A stretch of DNA of 64,000 nt from Saprospiraceae bacterium (GCA_013360405.1 JABWBR010000010.1:21414-85413); one strand, 5' to 3'; positions 34,830-47,165 are shown, counted from the first letter of the stretch. Notes: generated from the sequence alone by a model not told the origin. Numbers and translations are program-made.

Positions 34830-35185
34830 TGCTATGCTGTTTTGTACTTCCTTCCAAAACGGCGGTAAAAATAGCAGAGAAAAGTCAGGAATTTTACCCG
34901 AAAGGGAAATATCTGGCGACAGGCCTCCTGGTTGCGCTGTTTAGTACATGCGCAGTTTAGCTAAACCCAATCGCTAAACAGTTTTTTTATAAAAAACCAA
35001 AATAAATGTGATTTAATAAATCAAATATCCTATTTTTAGCAAAGATTTTGGCTTTCCTCCTAATAAAAAAAGATACCGCCTCTTTCCAATTTTCTGTTTT
35101 TCGGCTTTCTTCCCGAATGCCTCTTTCGTTGTATACGATTAGTACTCCAAACAATTTATTTTCATCACAATAAAACTACCCAGTT
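34830..35185. other. Divergent intergenic region of 356 bases
   Basis: It separates the GH57 gene (minus) from the unknown gene at 35186 (plus). It holds one copy of the GTTTAG-GCATGCGCAG repeat (34937-34982) followed by a run of seven T, and an AT-rich tail. No exact TAnnTTTG box was found on either strand. Confidence 0.5.
34937..34982. repeat. GTTTAG-GCATGCGCAG repeat, copy 3 (minimal form)
   Basis: CTGTTTAG at the left end and CTAAACAG at the right end are exact complements; between them lie TACATGCGCAG and TTTAGCTAAACCCAATCG. This single-copy form shows the basic unit of the family, with a T run directly after it. Confidence 0.75.
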
Positions 35186-35986
35186 ATGACTATGATTTCA
35201 GTTGCTTCCGCCGCCGTAACCAAGGTACCCGTCAATGTAACGAGGACTCCTGTCAATGTCTCATTACAGGTATCCTCTATTTTATCGAATGTGCTCGTAT
35301 ACTATGAATGTCGCAATAGCGATGATTCCTTATGGGGCTGGGGGCATTTATCAGGCTTCCAAACAGGTGTTGGCGCCCAGTTTTCAAACAGCGGGTATAT
35401 TCAATTTATAACTTTACTGGTGCCCCAATTTAGCCGGGTAATCAGCAATAGCCCTATCTCAATTGAATATATTGTGGGCGCCGGCGACGGCACCGGCTCG
35501 GATTTTTCAGGCACGAATGCGGCCAATGTAGCCATTTCGATATTGCCTAACACCTCTACAAATAATATTTTGGGCTATACGGGCCCGCTGACTTCTTTTA
35601 ATGAAGATTCGATGCTCAACCAGGGCGCCATACTTAAAGCCAGTATTAAAGATGGCTATTTCTATGGCAGCGCGCCCAACAATAGTACGGCAAACTTAAG
35701 TATTGAACCCGACTCGAATGGCGTAAGCATGCTCGAAGACAAAGTATGGATACACATGTACGATGTGAACAATAATTTATTGGGCATAGTTGACGTAACC
35801 AGAGACGCCAACAACAGGGCTACGGTGATCAACAAAAATGTGAATTTTAATTACGGAGGCGGCAATGGTGACTTCCAGATATTCGCCCTGATCATTCCCA
35901 AACCCGACCCGAACGATCCAAATAGCACCATCTTCGAAATCGGCGACCCGAAGACAAACGCTAAGGTGAGGATTTCCCAATCGTAA
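35186..35986 (+). CDS. Unknown protein, beta-rich, no signal peptide
   Basis: The protein has 266 residues and no recognised family. It lacks a signal peptide, is rich in Asn, Ser, Thr, Val and Ile, and looks like an all-beta fold (for example YIQFITLLVPQFSRVIS and AVSISILP-like strands). Composition differs from the neighbours by a lower GC content and more A/T-ending codons, which may mean recent acquisition. The start could be the ATG at 35192. It ends 1 base before the stop of the convergent secreted protein. Confidence 0.6.
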   Translation: MTMISVASAAVTKVPVNVTRTPVNVSLQVSSILSNVLVYYECRNSDDSLWGWGHLSGFQTGVGAQFSNSGYIQFITLLVPQFSRVISNSPISIEYIVGAGDGTGSDFSGTNAANVAISILPNTSTNNILGYTGPLTSFNEDSMLNQGAILKASIKDGYFYGSAPNNSTANLSIEPDSNGVSMLEDKVWIHMYDVNNNLLGIVDVTRDANNRATVINKNVNFNYGGGNGDFQIFALIIPKPDPNDPNSTIFEIGDPKTNAKVRISQS

Positions 35987-35987
35987 A

Positions 35988-36809
35988 TTACTGATTGCCC
36001 ATTTCCTCGATTATACCTGCTATGACGAGGGGATGGGCATTCCCATAACAAGTCTGCAGATAGGGCATAGCGTGGTCGTGCAAAAACGAGTGAGGCCGTG
36101 CATTCGATTGCGACTGGTACAACTGCTGCAACTCGTCGGCTACAAGCTGCCGGTCGGGGCACACCAATTGGAAAACGCCGATTTGCTGCGCAACGCCGGT
36201 GGTTTGGTCGCGATACAATAACCGGACAGACTTGATAACGGCGGGGTCGAGCACGTGGCCGCCGATATAGCGCAGGCTGTCGCTCACGATCAGGTTGCCG
36301 TCTTTTACAGGGCCGCGTTTGATTATTACGCCGTCAGACAATTCCAACTCAAACGAAAAATAGTGGGCTTCATCCAGCACAAATGCATCCGGGGGTAGCT
36401 TGAATGCCGCTTCCCCGACCAGCAATACTTTACCCCGGAAAAAAGCCTGCATTTCGTAAACCGTAGGAAAAGAAAAACCTTCTTCTTCCGAAAACGTGCG
36501 CACGCTGGTCGCGTAAAAATCGTCGGGGGGCAGCAGGGCTTCTTTGAGCGACAGTACGAACTCGCGGGCTACCCGGCTTTTCATCTTTTTCGGGCTAAGG
36601 ATATAATACCCCTTGCCGGGCGACATCACGTAGGCGAAGGCTTCTTTTGACGAAAAATGAATTTTGGCGTCTGATTCGATCTTGTCTCTTTTTTGCAACA
36701 ATCTGCCGTCGACCATGACGGAGTCTTTTACCGACACCACAAAATAACTTTGTGATATTGCTGGCAGACAGCTAACCAGCAATACGAACAAAAACAATGC
36801 ATTTCTCAT
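35988..36809 (-). CDS. Secreted protein paired with a CHASE2 sensor
   Basis: The protein has 273 residues with a signal peptide ending in LPAISQ (about residue 20). The N-terminal third (VVSVKDSVMVDGRLLQKRDKI) looks like a small beta domain seen in periplasmic proteins; the rest is unassigned. It is encoded 15 bases downstream of the CHASE2 protein, so the two form an operon, and it could be a ligand-binding or regulatory partner in the periplasm. The large CHAT protease is transcribed divergently from this pair. Confidence 0.65.
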   Translation of the reverse strand: MRNALFLFVLLVSCLPAISQSYFVVSVKDSVMVDGRLLQKRDKIESDAKIHFSSKEAFAYVMSPGKGYYILSPKKMKSRVAREFVLSLKEALLPPDDFYATSVRTFSEEEGFSFPTVYEMQAFFRGKVLLVGEAAFKLPPDAFVLDEAHYFSFELELSDGVIIKRGPVKDGNLIVSDSLRYIGGHVLDPAVIKSVRLLYRDQTTGVAQQIGVFQLVCPDRQLVADELQQLYQSQSNARPHSFLHDHAMPYLQTCYGNAHPLVIAGIIEEMGNQ

Positions 36810-36824
36810 GGTACATGTTTTAAA

Positions 36825-38081
36825 TTAGGAAGTCACCCTGTGTTTGCGTTTGAACATTTGAGGCATTTTACCCTGTAAATACACAGGCGTTTTTTTCCAG
36901 AGGTATTCCACTATTTTCAGGTAAATCAGCAAAATCAAAATATTGATATGCCGGTGGAAAATAAAGTAAGACAAAAAAGTAATGACAGTCAGTATCGTTA
37001 ATTCGTCGGCCGTATTCACTACCGCCTGCCAAAATTTCGACCGGGATACTTTTACCAGCCATGCCGGCTTGATGACTTGCAGGTCGAAAAAGATGCGGTA
37101 CGACAGCAACAAATAACCCGCAAATAAAAACGCCAGCCACCAACTGGACAAGGCATTTTCACCCGAAACCAGCGTCAGGTAAGCATTGTAAAGTAATACG
37201 AGTCCGGGAAGCTTTTCAAAAGGCGTGCGGTGCATATCGTTGACAAAATCGCCGATGACGACCAATTTGCCCTTAAAAAAGGCCCGCATGCTTTCTTCAT
37301 CCATAAACTCCTGCGATTCCAGGATGGTGCCCATCGGCCAGACGGCAAAATTGGCTTCTCCCATTGTTTGTCCCACTTTAAAGTCGGACTGGCGCAGCTT
37401 GAAGTCGATAATCGGCGCATGCAGGCTGCGCCGGCCGTTGATCTGGTAAAACAACCAGCCTTTCTGGTATTCAAACCTCGCGCCGTTCAGCTTTTCATAC
37501 ATCACCAGGGGGAGCGTTTTCAGGCTATCGCTCAGCATGAGCGGGTATTTTAAAAACAATCCCTGGGTCGCGTTGTACGTCGATACCGCGTAAGGCATCC
37601 GGATAACGGGGCGCGTATGTTTTCCACTTTTGTTTAGGTGGCTTACGCCCAATAATTTATCGCCGAGGCTGTCTACCTTGACCTGCAGGAGGCTATCTGC
37701 CGGTGAAGATTCAGCGAACAACACATCGCACAACACGAATCGCACTTCGTGCCGGTAGCGGTTGAGCAGGCTGAAAAACTGCGAAAGCTGCTCCCTGTCT
37801 GTAATTACAATGCGGTTATAGGGGCTTTTGTCACCAAATTCGTCTACCCCGTCTATTACCGCTTTATTGCCTGATACGTCTACAAACAGTACTTCTTCCG
37901 GATTCGGTTTGGGGTCTATTTGCAATAACGATTTTTTGAGCAACGACGACCATTTGATCAAAAAGGCCTCGTCGCCAAAGGTATAGGGCAAATTCAGCCA
38001 ATACAGCGAAAAGGCCAGCATCAGCAAGGCATTGAATATGCTAATGCCCCATACTATCCATTTATTCTTCGGTCTGATCAT
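36825..38081 (-). CDS. CHASE2-domain membrane sensor without output domain
   Basis: The protein has 418 residues: a first membrane helix (about 10-30), a periplasmic CHASE2 domain (about 45-310) containing LFVDVSGNKAVID, then VLCDVLFAESSPADS and FFKGKLVVIGDFVNDMHRTP, and two or three C-terminal helices (about 315-335, 355-385). CHASE2 is an extracytoplasmic sensory domain normally linked to kinases, cyclases or serine kinases; here no cytoplasmic output domain follows, only a short basic tail. Output might therefore go through a partner. The gene order CHASE2, secreted protein and divergent CHAT protease suggests the three act together. Confidence 0.8.
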   Translation of the reverse strand: MIRPKNKWIVWGISIFNALLMLAFSLYWLNLPYTFGDEAFLIKWSSLLKKSLLQIDPKPNPEEVLFVDVSGNKAVIDGVDEFGDKSPYNRIVITDREQLSQFFSLLNRYRHEVRFVLCDVLFAESSPADSLLQVKVDSLGDKLLGVSHLNKSGKHTRPVIRMPYAVSTYNATQGLFLKYPLMLSDSLKTLPLVMYEKLNGARFEYQKGWLFYQINGRRSLHAPIIDFKLRQSDFKVGQTMGEANFAVWPMGTILESQEFMDEESMRAFFKGKLVVIGDFVNDMHRTPFEKLPGLVLLYNAYLTLVSGENALSSWWLAFLFAGYLLLSYRIFFDLQVIKPAWLVKVSRSKFWQAVVNTADELTILTVITFLSYFIFHRHINILILLIYLKIVEYLWKKTPVYLQGKMPQMFKRKHRVTS

Positions 38082-38226
38082 TCGCGCTGACGATCCCTAC
38101 TGGGTTTTAGTGAATCAAAGATGCAGTATGCAGGTGCTTACAATCAACAATTAACGATAAATAAGATGGAATTATCGACGATCCCGGAGTGTTTTTTCTT
38201 AGAAGTGTGATTTTTAAAAATTAATT

Positions 38227-38256
38227 TTTGAATATTTTTGAAATGCGGTATATTTA
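38227..38256 (+). promoter_or_regulatory. Possible promoter of the CHAT gene (TTTG-N18-TATATTTA)
   Basis: TTTG at 38227-38230 and TATATTTA at 38249-38256 are separated by 18 bases; the -7 box differs from TAnnTTTG only in its last base. It lies 24 bases before the ATG. Confidence 0.4.
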
Positions 38257-38280
38257 TTTTTTACAAAATCCCCGGTTATT

Positions 38281-41200
38281 ATGAGAAAACTTACCCTACT
38301 GATATACAATATATTGGGGTTTTGCCTGATTATTGCGCCACTCTCCAAAGCTAAAGGTCAATCCCCCGCTGATACAACCCTGGCCCAGGCCTATCTGGAA
38401 CGCACTATCGTGCTGGCAGACGAGGGTCTGGAAGACAGTATAGGCTGGTACCTGCTGGAAGCCGCCAGGTTATACCAACAAGCCGGTTTTTATGAACTAT
38501 TCTTGCAAAAGCACCTAAGCGACTACCAGTACGTATACGAAAACGGCTATTTCTCTCCGGTTATTGAAGCCATGCATACGATCGTAGCCGCCTCCCGCAA
38601 GCAACTGGGCGATTCCCACCCTTTGCTTGCACCCTGGTATTACCACCTGGGCCGCTCCCTGCAAATGCGCGGCGACAACGCAGAAGCCATGGAATGGGTG
38701 ATGCGCTGCCTTACGCTCCAGCAATCCATACAGCCTACCCCCTGGCTTGATATCGCCTATACGCACAATCTCATGGGAGTTTGTTATATTGGCTTATATA
38801 AATTTTCGGAAGCAATAGCCCAATACAACAAGGCGCTGGAAATAAGAAAAAGAGAATTGGGTACCCGCCACCCACTCACTGCGTTGGTCATCAATAACCT
38901 CGGCTCCGCGCATGGCTATTTCGGGCTCAACGACATCGCCCTGCAATACTACCAGGAAGCCTTGTCGATAAGGGAAGAGGTACTACCTCCCGACCATCCC
39001 CACCTGGGCATCTCTATTTTTAACCTGGCCACCCTGTACAGCGACCTGGGCCTGACCAAAAAGGCCATCGAGCTATATCAAAAGGCCATGCGCATCTATC
39101 AACTCGATGCCGTGGCCAACGACGAGCTCATCGGCGACGTGTATCAGAATCTGGGGGTTGAATACCAATATATCAATGCTTACGAGGAAGCCTTTGCCCA
39201 TTTACAGCAAGCGCGTATCATATACGAACGCCAACCCGAGGTGAATCCCGAAAAGTTGGCATTTGTCGCCCAAAATATAGCCTCAACGCTTTCCCTGCAG
39301 GGCAACTACCGGGCTTCAATCGACGAAAACAAAACCGCTATGGGTTGGTTTCGCAAGCAAGTAGACAGTATCGACTATCGGTTCGAACCGCTTCTTACCA
39401 ATATGGGCATGGACTACACTGCCCTGGGTCGCCTCGATAGCAGTCTGCAATACCACTACGAAGCGCTGGAAGTGCTCAGCCACTATCCCGAGGCCATCAT
39501 GGAGCGCGGCAACGTGTACAGCAATATCGGCAATACTTACTTGCGAATGGGTGATTACGAGCAAGCGCTGGTGGCCCAGGAAGAAGCCCTCAAAGGGTAC
39601 ACTGGTAGTCTTGGCGAGCAACACGAGCGAGTTACCTACGCCCTCAACGAAATGGCCGCCACCCGCCTCCGGCAAGGCATGTTTCGTCACGCCTTTGCCC
39701 TGGCCCAGCGCGCCCTGGAGGCCAACTACCCCGCCACTTTCTCCAACGACCCGCCGCCGGAGGCCTATTTCAGCTTGCCACATGCATTCAACTCCTTCCT
39801 GCTCAAGGCAAAAGCCGTTTTGGGCATGGAGGGCAATACCCGCCTGGCTGCTTTGTATTACCGCCAGGCCGACTCCCTGCTGTTGTACCGGCAACAAATT
39901 CTGGTGTCCAAAGAAGACAAAATCAACCTGGCCAAAGAAACCTGGCGGCTCTCATCTGTTGCTGTAGCCAACAAGGTGGCCATGTGGCGGCACGACGGCA
40001 ACGCGCGCCACCTCGAAGAAGCTTTTCATTATGCAGAACGCTGCAAAGCCAACGTATTGCTTTCTTCTGTGGCCGCTTACGAAGCCACGCAATTTGCAGG
40101 CCTGCCCGATTCCCTGGCAAACAAAGAAAACGAACTCCGGGCTTTAATGGTCAATTTTCAGCAACAATTAGCCGCCGGCGCCGATAGCCTCTCCAGATCC
40201 GCTCTGCAACAGGCCTTGTTTGCCACAAGCCAGAGTTACCGTACCCTGGTTAACCATTTGGAAAAAAACTATCCCCTCTATTACGACCTGAAATACGAAA
40301 AAGGCATCCCCACCGTGGGCGCCCTGCAAACCGCATTAGAACCCGACGAGGCTTTTGTGTCCTATTTTACCGCCGATACGGTCTTGTACATTTTTAAGGT
40401 AACTAAAACCGGTTTTTCCGTGCACGAGCAATTTGTCGGCGCTGATTTTTACGATCACCAGGAGGGTTTGCGTAAAAGTATTACGCTCCAACTCGACGAC
40501 GTGTATTTGCAAAAGGCAAGGCTATTGTATAAAATGCTTTTCCCGTTTGAATGGGAGGAAGGGATCAGGAAGCTCGTCCTGGCGCCCGATGATGCCCTGG
40601 TTAAGCTACCTTTTGAAACATTATTGCGCGAAGCTCCCGCGGGTTCATCCCTCGTCGATTACAGTAGTTTGGCATATCTGCTGCGCGATTTCGCGATTTC
40701 GTATTCGCCATCGGCGGCGTTTTGCTACCGCCGGGCCAATGCACCGAAGCTTTCCGATGATACGCAGGGCTTCCTGGGCTGCGCCCCCGTTTTTGAAGAA
40801 GAATTCAGCCCCGACGACTACGCCCTGGCTTCCCGCACCGCCCTCGAAAGGCTCGAAACCGATCTCCGCGGCGGCGCCTTGAGCGGCCAGCGGGTCAAAC
40901 CCCTGCCAGGTACGGCCAGGGAAACGCAAGCGGTGAGCCAACTGTTTACTTCCCGCCGCTTGCCGGCTACGGTGTTGCTGCATGCTTTCTCTACCGAGGC
41001 AAAGCTGCGCGCCGAGTTGGCAACCCCCTGGCGCTTCGTCCACCTGGCCAGCCACGGCCTCATCAATGAAAAATACCCCGACCTGTCGGGCATCCTGTTA
41101 TACCCCGATACGCTGGCCGGCCAGGATGGGCTGCTCACCGCCGGCGAGGTGTACAACCTGTCGCTCCAAGCCGATCTGGTGGCCTTGTCGGCCTGCGAAA

Positions 41201-41469
41201 CCGGGCCTGGCCGCATCTCAGGCGGCGAAGGCCTGCTGGGACTTACGCGGGCGTTTCTCTACGCCGGCGCCAACAACCTGCTGGCATCGCTCTGGAAGGT
41301 GCAGGACAGGGCCAGCGCCGACCTGATGATCGCTTTTTACGAATACCACCTTATCTCGGGAACAAATGCCTTTGCGCCGGCTTTGCAACAAGCCAAGTTG
41401 CAATTGATTGAGGAAGGCGAGTATAGCCACCCTTTTTTTTGGTCGCCTTTTATCCTGATTGGCAAATGA
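38281..41469 (+). CDS. Secreted TPR-CHAT protease-like protein, 1062 aa
   Basis: The signal peptide ends near KAKGQ (residue ~27). Then come about ten TPR units to residue ~480 (for example ALEIRKRELGTRHPLTALVINNLGSAHGYFG), a linker, and a CHAT domain to the C-terminus. The caspase-like dyad is intact: H925 in LASHG and C972 in SACETG, followed by GEGLLGLTRAFLYAGA and SLWKVQD. CHAT proteins are caspase-related proteases (separase-like, also the Craspase effector), and TPRs usually sense or hold the substrate. An export signal puts this one in the periplasm or outside. It is divergent from the CHASE2 operon, which likely regulates it. Confidence 0.88.
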   Translation: MRKLTLLIYNILGFCLIIAPLSKAKGQSPADTTLAQAYLERTIVLADEGLEDSIGWYLLEAARLYQQAGFYELFLQKHLSDYQYVYENGYFSPVIEAMHTIVAASRKQLGDSHPLLAPWYYHLGRSLQMRGDNAEAMEWVMRCLTLQQSIQPTPWLDIAYTHNLMGVCYIGLYKFSEAIAQYNKALEIRKRELGTRHPLTALVINNLGSAHGYFGLNDIALQYYQEALSIREEVLPPDHPHLGISIFNLATLYSDLGLTKKAIELYQKAMRIYQLDAVANDELIGDVYQNLGVEYQYINAYEEAFAHLQQARIIYERQPEVNPEKLAFVAQNIASTLSLQGNYRASIDENKTAMGWFRKQVDSIDYRFEPLLTNMGMDYTALGRLDSSLQYHYEALEVLSHYPEAIMERGNVYSNIGNTYLRMGDYEQALVAQEEALKGYTGSLGEQHERVTYALNEMAATRLRQGMFRHAFALAQRALEANYPATFSNDPPPEAYFSLPHAFNSFLLKAKAVLGMEGNTRLAALYYRQADSLLLYRQQILVSKEDKINLAKETWRLSSVAVANKVAMWRHDGNARHLEEAFHYAERCKANVLLSSVAAYEATQFAGLPDSLANKENELRALMVNFQQQLAAGADSLSRSALQQALFATSQSYRTLVNHLEKNYPLYYDLKYEKGIPTVGALQTALEPDEAFVSYFTADTVLYIFKVTKTGFSVHEQFVGADFYDHQEGLRKSITLQLDDVYLQKARLLYKMLFPFEWEEGIRKLVLAPDDALVKLPFETLLREAPAGSSLVDYSSLAYLLRDFAISYSPSAAFCYRRANAPKLSDDTQGFLGCAPVFEEEFSPDDYALASRTALERLETDLRGGALSGQRVKPLPGTARETQAVSQLFTSRRLPATVLLHAFSTEAKLRAELATPWRFVHLASHGLINEKYPDLSGILLYPDTLAGQDGLLTAGEVYNLSLQADLVALSACETGPGRISGGEGLLGLTRAFLYAGANNLLASLWKVQDRASADLMIAFYEYHLISGTNAFAPALQQAKLQLIEEGEYSHPFFWSPFILIGK

Positions 41470-41495
41470 GGTGAACAACACGGATTACAGAGTTT

Positions 41496-41585
41496 GAGGG
41501 AGGGAGAGTGGGAGGGTGAGAGGGTGAGATTATACGTGTACAAGGAGCCCCCCCCTCTCACTCTCCCACCCTCTCACACTCTTAC
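41496..41585. repeat. 8-bp array GAGGGTGA ... CTCTCACC between convergent genes
   Basis: The left arm (41496-41528) is built of GAGGGAGG, GAGTGGGA, GGGTGAGA units. The right arm (41548-41585) is the complement type CTCTCACT, CTCCCACC, CTCTCACA. The loop is ATTATACGTGTACAAGGAG. It lies between the CHAT gene and the convergent OmpA gene, whose stop is in the array edge. Confidence 0.8.
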
Positions 41586-43837
41586 TCCGAGGAGCCCAGC
41601 ACCTTAAACTCGGTGCGGCGGTTCATCTGGTATTGTTCTTCGCTGCAGGGCACGCCGTCTTCGCACTTGTTAACGGGGCGACCTTCGCCGTAGCCTCTGG
41701 CTTTGAGCCGGTATGCCGGGATGCCTTTCGACGTTAGCCAGTTGACGATAGCATCGGCGCGGCGTTGGGAGAGTTGCAGGTTGTACTCATCAGATCCTCG
41801 CGAGTCGGTATGCGAACTGATTTCAATAATGAGCTTGGGATTGTCAGTAAGTAGTTGCAACAATTTAAGCAACTCGGGTACCGATTCCGCTCTTATGCTA
41901 CTGCGGTTGAGGTCGTAGTATAAATTCAGTAAAAACGGAATAGTATCGTTGTGGTGGTCGGTGCGTATACCCATTGCAAAGTCGCCGCCCGTTTGCTGGG
42001 AGTTGTTGACCGTGGCGGCAGCGGCCACAAAAGGTTGCAAATACAAATTAAGATTTGACTGGGCGGCTTCGCCCCAGTTGTCGGTGCATATCGTGTCGGG
42101 CAGTATTCGGGCAAAATAATTGCCTTTTTCGGCGCGAAGCGCATAGCAGCAATGGGGTTGCAACTCCAATGAAAAGGCGCCTGCTGCATCGGTTATAGCA
42201 GGAGCCGGCGCAGAGCAGCCATTGGCTACCAGCGTCACTACAGCGCCCTGGAGCGGCGCGCCGTTTGCCAGATCGCTGACCATGCCGTTGAGGGTTAGTA
42301 TTTTGGGGCGAATGGGAGTCTGTTCAGGAATGGCTACAATATGGATTTCCTGCTGCTCGCCGGCACAAATAGTAAGCGTATAAGGCTCGAAGTTATCGAC
42401 CTCCACACGCACCGTACAACAGCGGCCTCGTTCCAGCAGGGTGGCATAGTTGCCATCAGCATCGGTAAACACAAGAGATTCTTCACAAGAAGATGCTAAT
42501 CCGGCGCCGGCAACGGGCCTGCCGGTGGCGGCATCCACCACACGCAGTTGGGTGCGGGAGCGCGTATCGATATTTGTTTTTCGAAAATAATATAAATCGT
42601 CTTCTCCTGCTCCGCCGGCGCGATTAGAAGTAAAAAAACCGTAAGTGCCGTCGGTATGTACAATCAGGCCGAAGTCGTCATAAGAGCTGTTGATAGGATA
42701 CCCCATATTCTGGGCGGCATCCCATTCGCCCGCGTCTAATTCGGGGGCGAAATAGATATCCTGGCCGCCGAGGCCGAAAAGGCCGTCGGATGCGAAGTAC
42801 AATCCCTGGCCTTCGGCGTAATAGGGAAACAACTCGTCGCCTTCTGTATTCACATTAGGGCCGAGGTTGACCGGGGGGCCCCAGGCGGCGCTATCGCGGA
42901 AAGACACGTAGAGGTCTTTGCCGCCGAAGCCGCCGGGCATATCGGAGGCAAAAAAGAGGCGCCTGCCGTCGGGACTAAGGCAGGGGTGCGCCACCGAAAA
43001 GCGGGGGCTGCAAAAAGGCAGGGTCTGGGGTTTGTCCCAGCTATCGGGGCCTGCCTGCTGTGCATGCAGAATCTCCAGGCGCATCACGGTTTCCCGGCTG
43101 GATTCGTCTTCTACAATATAATTGCGGGTAAAAAAGAGCTCGGTTTCGTCGCGGCTAAAAGTCACGATGGCTTCGTGAACGGGCGTATTGAGCTGGGGAG
43201 CGAATTTTTCGGGTGTACCCAATACAAATCCTTTGCTGTTGGAGGAGTCAGGCGTCATGACGGCAAAGTACAGGTCGAGGTATTGCTGTGCCGAGCCGTT
43301 GGGCGATCGAAAGGTACCGAACACCAATCCATCTCGATAAAAAGCGGCGCCGAGATCGTCGAAAGGCGAATTGAGTTCGAGCGGTTCGGTGGTAGTTGCG
43401 GTAGCCGATTTGACCAGCAGTTGGTCGATGTAATCGCATGCCTTTTGCAGTTGCGGCTTGCGCACGTCGTAAGGTTTGAGGGTAAGGAAGCGGCTATACC
43501 ACTCCTGGGCTTCTTCGCATTTGCCGTTGCGCTGCTTCATCAGCCCCAGGTAATAATAGTGTATAGGTTTCGCCTCTGGCAGGTACACGGCCTGTTGGTA
43601 CCAATATTCGGCGTTAGTATAGTCGTTGAGTTTGCGGTAGGCTTCTGCCAGGTTGATTTTGGCTTCTGGCACGTCGTGGTCTTCCAGGATGCGCATATAA
43701 AGGTCTGCCGCTGATTTGTAGTCGAGCAGTTCCATGTATTTATGCGCTTTTTTTAGTTTGGCCTGTTGCGCGTATAGGGCCGGTGCGCTGCACAAAAATA
43801 ATACACAGGCAATGAGGAGTATGCCCCGCTTTCTCAT
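41582..43837 (-). CDS. OmpA-family protein with TPR, beta-propeller and carboxypeptidase-regulatory domains (PorE-like)
   Basis: The protein has 751 residues: signal peptide (about 1-23), TPR region (about 28-150), PD40/WD40-like propeller (about 165-430, repeats such as HPCLSPDGRRLFFASDMPGG), two carboxypeptidase-regulatory-like beta domains (about 445-590) and a C-terminal OmpA peptidoglycan-binding domain with ISSHTDSRGSDEYNLQLSQRRA. This domain order is that of PorE, a component that anchors the type 9 secretion machinery to peptidoglycan, although several paralogues of unknown role occur in this phylum. The signal peptide has no clear lipobox. A TATCTTGC promoter-like box lies about 15 bases upstream. 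Confidence 0.8.
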   Translation of the reverse strand: MRKRGILLIACVLFLCSAPALYAQQAKLKKAHKYMELLDYKSAADLYMRILEDHDVPEAKINLAEAYRKLNDYTNAEYWYQQAVYLPEAKPIHYYYLGLMKQRNGKCEEAQEWYSRFLTLKPYDVRKPQLQKACDYIDQLLVKSATATTTEPLELNSPFDDLGAAFYRDGLVFGTFRSPNGSAQQYLDLYFAVMTPDSSNSKGFVLGTPEKFAPQLNTPVHEAIVTFSRDETELFFTRNYIVEDESSRETVMRLEILHAQQAGPDSWDKPQTLPFCSPRFSVAHPCLSPDGRRLFFASDMPGGFGGKDLYVSFRDSAAWGPPVNLGPNVNTEGDELFPYYAEGQGLYFASDGLFGLGGQDIYFAPELDAGEWDAAQNMGYPINSSYDDFGLIVHTDGTYGFFTSNRAGGAGEDDLYYFRKTNIDTRSRTQLRVVDAATGRPVAGAGLASSCEESLVFTDADGNYATLLERGRCCTVRVEVDNFEPYTLTICAGEQQEIHIVAIPEQTPIRPKILTLNGMVSDLANGAPLQGAVVTLVANGCSAPAPAITDAAGAFSLELQPHCCYALRAEKGNYFARILPDTICTDNWGEAAQSNLNLYLQPFVAAAATVNNSQQTGGDFAMGIRTDHHNDTIPFLLNLYYDLNRSSIRAESVPELLKLLQLLTDNPKLIIEISSHTDSRGSDEYNLQLSQRRADAIVNWLTSKGIPAYRLKARGYGEGRPVNKCEDGVPCSEEQYQMNRRTEFKVLGSSE

Positions 43838-43904
43838 AGCGTATGGTATTAAAGATGCAAGATATTCTTCCCTTTGAACGTACTTGCTCTAAATAAGTTG
43901 CAAA

Positions 43905-43974
43905 AACTCACACTCACACCAACACACGCTCACCCTTACCCAAAATTCTCTCCCTCTCACACTCTCACCCTCCC

Positions 43975-43984
<10 letters not shown>
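43905..43984. repeat. 8-bp array CACTCTCACC that runs into the end of sucA
   Basis: The units are CACTCACA, CCAACACA, CGCTCACC, then CTCCCTCT, CACACTCT, CACCCTCC and CTCACTCT. On the minus strand the units read GTGAGAGG. The stop TGA of sucA (43975-43977) lies in the repeats, so the array again ends a protein. Confidence 0.7.
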
Positions 43985-46719
<2,735 letters not shown>

Positions 46720-47089
46720 GTCAAAAGGATGTTTTCAACTGTTTTTTTAAAACAAAACAACGTGTGAAGCCTGTTTGTTGGTGTTCTTTGCGAAAACCCG
46801 CGCGAAAATGCAAAATTGCAACAAATCTGTGGGAGCTGGTAATGTTTTTTTTCTGAATTTAGGGTTGTCGGTTGTCGGTTGTCGGTTGTCGGTTATCGGT
46901 TGTGGGTTGTGGGTTGTGGGTTCTTTAAATTTGTTTTTTTTCGTAACTGTTTAGCTGCATGTTTAGTTAACTAAACCCTAACGCTAAACTGCGAATGCAC
47001 TAAACCCTCCTAAACAGTTACATTTTCCTGTTTATAGAACAGATAACCGACAACAGATAACTGGCAGCAGAAAAATCTAAGAAATTTAC
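46720..47089. other. Repeat-rich divergent region between sucA and rpsT
   Basis: The 445-base gap between sucA and rpsT holds two nested repeat arrays (46861-47068) and the rpsT promoter. No exact TAnnTTTG box was found on the minus strand for sucA; CAATTTTG (46821-46814) is one base off. Confidence 0.5.
46861..47068. repeat. Nested arrays: GTTGTCG heptamers enclosing GTTTAG repeat copy 4
   Basis: The outer left arm (46861-46922) is nine units of GTTGTCG, GTTATCG and GTTGTGG. The outer right arm (47035-47068) reads AGAACAGATAACCGACAACAG, the complement type. Inside sits a GTTTAG-family array (46945-47027) with GTTTAGCTGCATGTTTAG, CTAAACCCTAACGCTAAAC and GCGAATGCACTAAACCC. Two families are thus nested at one site. 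Confidence 0.8.
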
Positions 47090-47119
47090 TTGGTATATTC
47101 CAGTTAACCCGTATATTTG
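47090..47119 (+). promoter_or_regulatory. rpsT promoter (TTG-N19-TATATTTG)
   Basis: TTG at 47090-47092 and TATATTTG at 47112-47119 with a 19-base spacer match the Bacteroidota housekeeping promoter. The predicted start near 47125 leaves a leader of about 40 bases. Confidence 0.8.
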
Positions 47120-47165
47120 CAGTCCGAATTTAAGAAGCAATTAAAGAAGCTGGAAAGTACACATT

